Of a DNA stretch of 64,000 bases, positions 61,743 to 64,000 are shown piece after piece (the first letter of the stretch is position 1; each line of letters opens with the position of its first letter). The position numbers and the translations under genes are program-made. Location of the stretch: assembly GCA_905250075.1 (NCBI GenBank), contig CAJNOP010000021.1, forward strand, positions 1,141,808 through 1,205,807, read 5' to 3'. The stretch comes from Rotaria sp. Silwood1 (taxonomy: Eukaryota > Rotifera > Eurotatoria > Philodinida > Philodinidae). The notes under the pieces were generated by a model. The model searched no databases, had not been told where the DNA came from, and saw only the letters and a program-made list of their open reading frames with translations.

Positions 61743-63484
61743 TTACATTTCGGTTTTAATCCGATCTGATGTCGAGATTGTTGATGGTAGAATATTAACA
61801 TTTGGTGTAACAAAATCCCCTTCATTAGCACTACCCGATGGAGAATGTGATGAAGGTGGTACAACTGCTGCTGTTGGTTGAAGTAATTGGGAATGATGAT
61901 GATGTTGTTGTGATTGTTGTTGTTGAACATGTTGCTGCTGTTGTTGTTGTTGTAAAGATATATCTGTTGTAGAAGATGATAATGTAACTGTTGCTGGTCT
62001 TAAAACTGGTAACATTTTAAATAATGCTTCATATGGAGATCGTTTTAATTCATTATTTATATTAGAATTTAATGTTAATTGAACAAATTTTAATCCATAT
62101 GACCAACGTGGATTATTATTAACAAACATCCATGCTGCTATCATTGAACGAATTTGTTCATTACGTAGTTTAGCTGTTTCGCGCCATTGAGGAGAATCAT
62201 CTTGATAAAGACGAATACCTTTAAGGAACACAAAACAAAACTATGATTAGTCTATATGTTTCTGTTTTTTTTTTTGAAAAAAATTCATTACCGGGCCATA
62301 CAGCTTCAAGTGTTTGTTGTATTGCGGAATTTTCAATATGAAGATCTGCACTGGATTGTAAAACAAGTGGTGGACCAAATATACAAAAAATATCCATTAA
62401 TGTTGTACCTAATTCAATAGGTGATTTACTTTTTAATGGACGTAATTGAGTAAATTTTGTTAAATAATCTTGATAAACAAGAACAAAACCATAATCACCA
62501 TCATGTGCATTTTGTAAATCAATTAAATCATATTCACATAAACGATTCATGACATGAGAATTTGCTAAAAATAATTATAGAAATTAATTTTTATAAGTTT
62601 TTTTTTTTCAAAGAATTAAATATATTTATAAAAAGTAAAAATTCAGTAATATTGTATAGAGACTTGACTTCTATAGAGTATAGAGGGCAAGACCAACATC
62701 AGAGTTTATAATTATTGCAGTACATGCTGTATATTTGAGTTTAAAAAAGAAAAAGGTCTTCGGAAGAGGAAATCTCGATCTAACTTTCATTTTAAATATA
62801 TATATATATATTATTTTTTTTTGACTTACTTCCATCAAAAATATTCTCAACTGGTTGTTGTTGATGGAGACTAGTATTTGTATTATTATGTAAAACAATA
62901 GGTGATGATTGTGTAACCATATGTTGTTGTTGTTGTTGTTGTTCGTGTTTAATAATACTTGTTTGTTGTAATGTTGGAATATCATGTATAATATTTGTTA
63001 AATTTGTATCCATTAAATCATTTGTATCATTATGTAAATTATGATTAATATTATCATTATTATTATCTGTATTAATACGTTTACGTCTTTTACAACAGTA
63101 ATCACACATTTTTAAATATGTTTGTATAACTTCACGTGGAATATTTGCATATTGTTTTGATAATATTGGCCATAAACGATCACGACCACCATGATTCATT
63201 TTTTTATGTGTATAATCAATAATATCATACATTTCTTCAATTGATACAAAAAATCTTATATCTTTATCATCATTATCTGTACGTGCAGCAACAAGACGTT
63301 GTTTTCCTTGTACATCAACAATATCGAAACGTTTTATACGACGATAATCTTTCGCTGTACGATCACCTGGTTCTTTTTCTTTCGCGTGAATTGATTCGCT
63401 TAAAATTTGTTCGAGACGATCTTGTGAATAGACACTACGACGTGTTGCTATTGTTTTAACAAATATATCACGTTTGCTTGTCAT
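61743..63484 (-). CDS. Domesticated integrase-like protein (KRBA2/Ginger-type), HHCC and rve domains
   Basis: Three minus-strand exons (63484-62830, 62564-62292, 62218-61743) join in phase to 467 residues. The N-terminal region has an H2C2 zinc-binding module with histidines 93 and 98 (YTHKKMNHGGRDRLW) and cysteines 127 and 130 (CDYC), as in retroviral-type and Ginger transposon integrases. A low-complexity Asn/Gln linker follows (about 138-215). The integrase core starts CEYDLIDLQNAHDGDYGFVL and continues VYQDYLTKFTQLRPLKSKSP, then FGPPLVLQSSADL, where the usual SDNG motif has lost its Asp (SSAD). The end is WSYGLKFVQLTLN and LKRSPYEALFKMLP, the family's integrase tail, and a Gln/His-rich C-terminus. 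Vertebrate relatives are KRBA2 and ZBED9. Three introns-worth of structure, no terminal repeats and a missing acidic residue indicate a host gene, not a live element. Likely nuclear, DNA-binding; role unknown. Confidence 0.85.
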
Positions 63485-64000
63485 TATTTAAACTAGAATA
63501 TAGAAAGAGGATATATTTTGAATCAATTTCGTTTTTCTTTATTTTTTTGTTTGTTGTTCTTTTTTTTTTTTTCTTGCTTATGATTAGTATTTTTATACAA
63601 TTCTTTTATAAATTAAGAAATTGATCGAACACATGTCTCGACATCAATGAAGGAAAATCTCGATAACCAATACATGCTGCTTGCTTACTTCTTTTCTTTC
63701 TGTTTTTTTTTCTGATGATTTTGCGGCTGTTGTTATTGTTGTCGTACAATATACAAGAACGTAAACTAGAGGGCAAACATGCCGCGTCGAGTTTGGTTAG
63801 GATATGAGCGCTTTCGACGGACGAGAAAAGAAGAAGAGAACAGAATGACTATGTGTTACCTCTAATCGGACGTCTATTTTTTCTCTCATTTTTTTTTCTC
63901 TCTTTCTCTTTTTCTCTTTCTCTCTTTCTCTGAGTTCTTTTTTCTTTTCTTTTCTTTTCTGTTCTTTTTTTTTTTATTTATAGCCGTTTATACCCAACGA
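63485..64000. other. 5' flank of integrase-like gene, pyrimidine-rich tract
   Basis: No gene. A strong C/T-rich run at about 63880-63980 (tctctttctctttttctctt) reads as a GA-rich tract on the minus strand, on the promoter side of the preceding gene. Confidence 0.45.

Noticed and set aside
61688..61930. Minus-strand 80-codon frame rich in Asn, Gln and His
   Set aside because: Shadow frame of the Gln/His-rich last exon of the integrase-like gene.

Overview
This is eukaryotic DNA, strongly AT-rich, with GT-AG introns mostly of 50 to 75 nt and with animal genes. The gene set (a Kv7-type potassium channel, a cation-dependent mannose-6-phosphate receptor and a protostome prohormone-4-like precursor), an intronless fungal-type amino-acid permease and many foldback DNA elements fit a bdelloid rotifer best. 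That assignment is inferred from these traits, not from a database match.

Positions 1 to about 18,700 are gene-poor and look accessory. They hold a frame-broken MFS sugar-porter pseudogene (5465-6913), two unrecognised exon remnants (1577-2268 and 2801-3290), a lone exon-like stretch (10708-10938) and one intact foreign-looking gene, the amino-acid permease at 11013-12575. A 697-bp foldback element with a second perfect palindrome inserted in it lies at 14240-14936.

From 18,750 to 31,000 is a conserved gene block. On the plus strand are a KCNQ-like channel and a CDK2AP1-family protein. On the minus strand are TRMT61A (tRNA m1A58 methyltransferase), MRI1 (methionine salvage) and M6PR (lysosomal enzyme sorting). 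From 31,700 to 43,300 come two small unrecognised proteins, TIGAR and a stand-alone RapZ C-terminal-domain protein, separated by long intergenic tracts. From 47,900 to the end come a prohormone-4-like precursor with an LDL-receptor class A domain, CCT2 (15 exons), a divergently transcribed katanin-like KATNAL2 gene whose ATPase half is not in the window, and on the opposite strand, within the apparent KATNAL2 intron, a gene for a domesticated integrase-like protein.

Eight inverted-repeat elements are visible, two with TTAA target sites (piggyBac-like) and two with TA target sites (mariner-like). Three sit inside introns, and one encloses the only assembly gap (100 N). Most genes have introns under 80 nt, but MRI1, M6PR, CCT2 and KATNAL2 each contain at least one intron of 1.1 to 3.1 kb, and two of these four introns visibly contain foldback elements. 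CCT2 and MRI1 each show one homopolymer frame break, most easily explained as sequence or assembly error. The genes have unrelated housekeeping roles; I see no single multigene pathway in the window.
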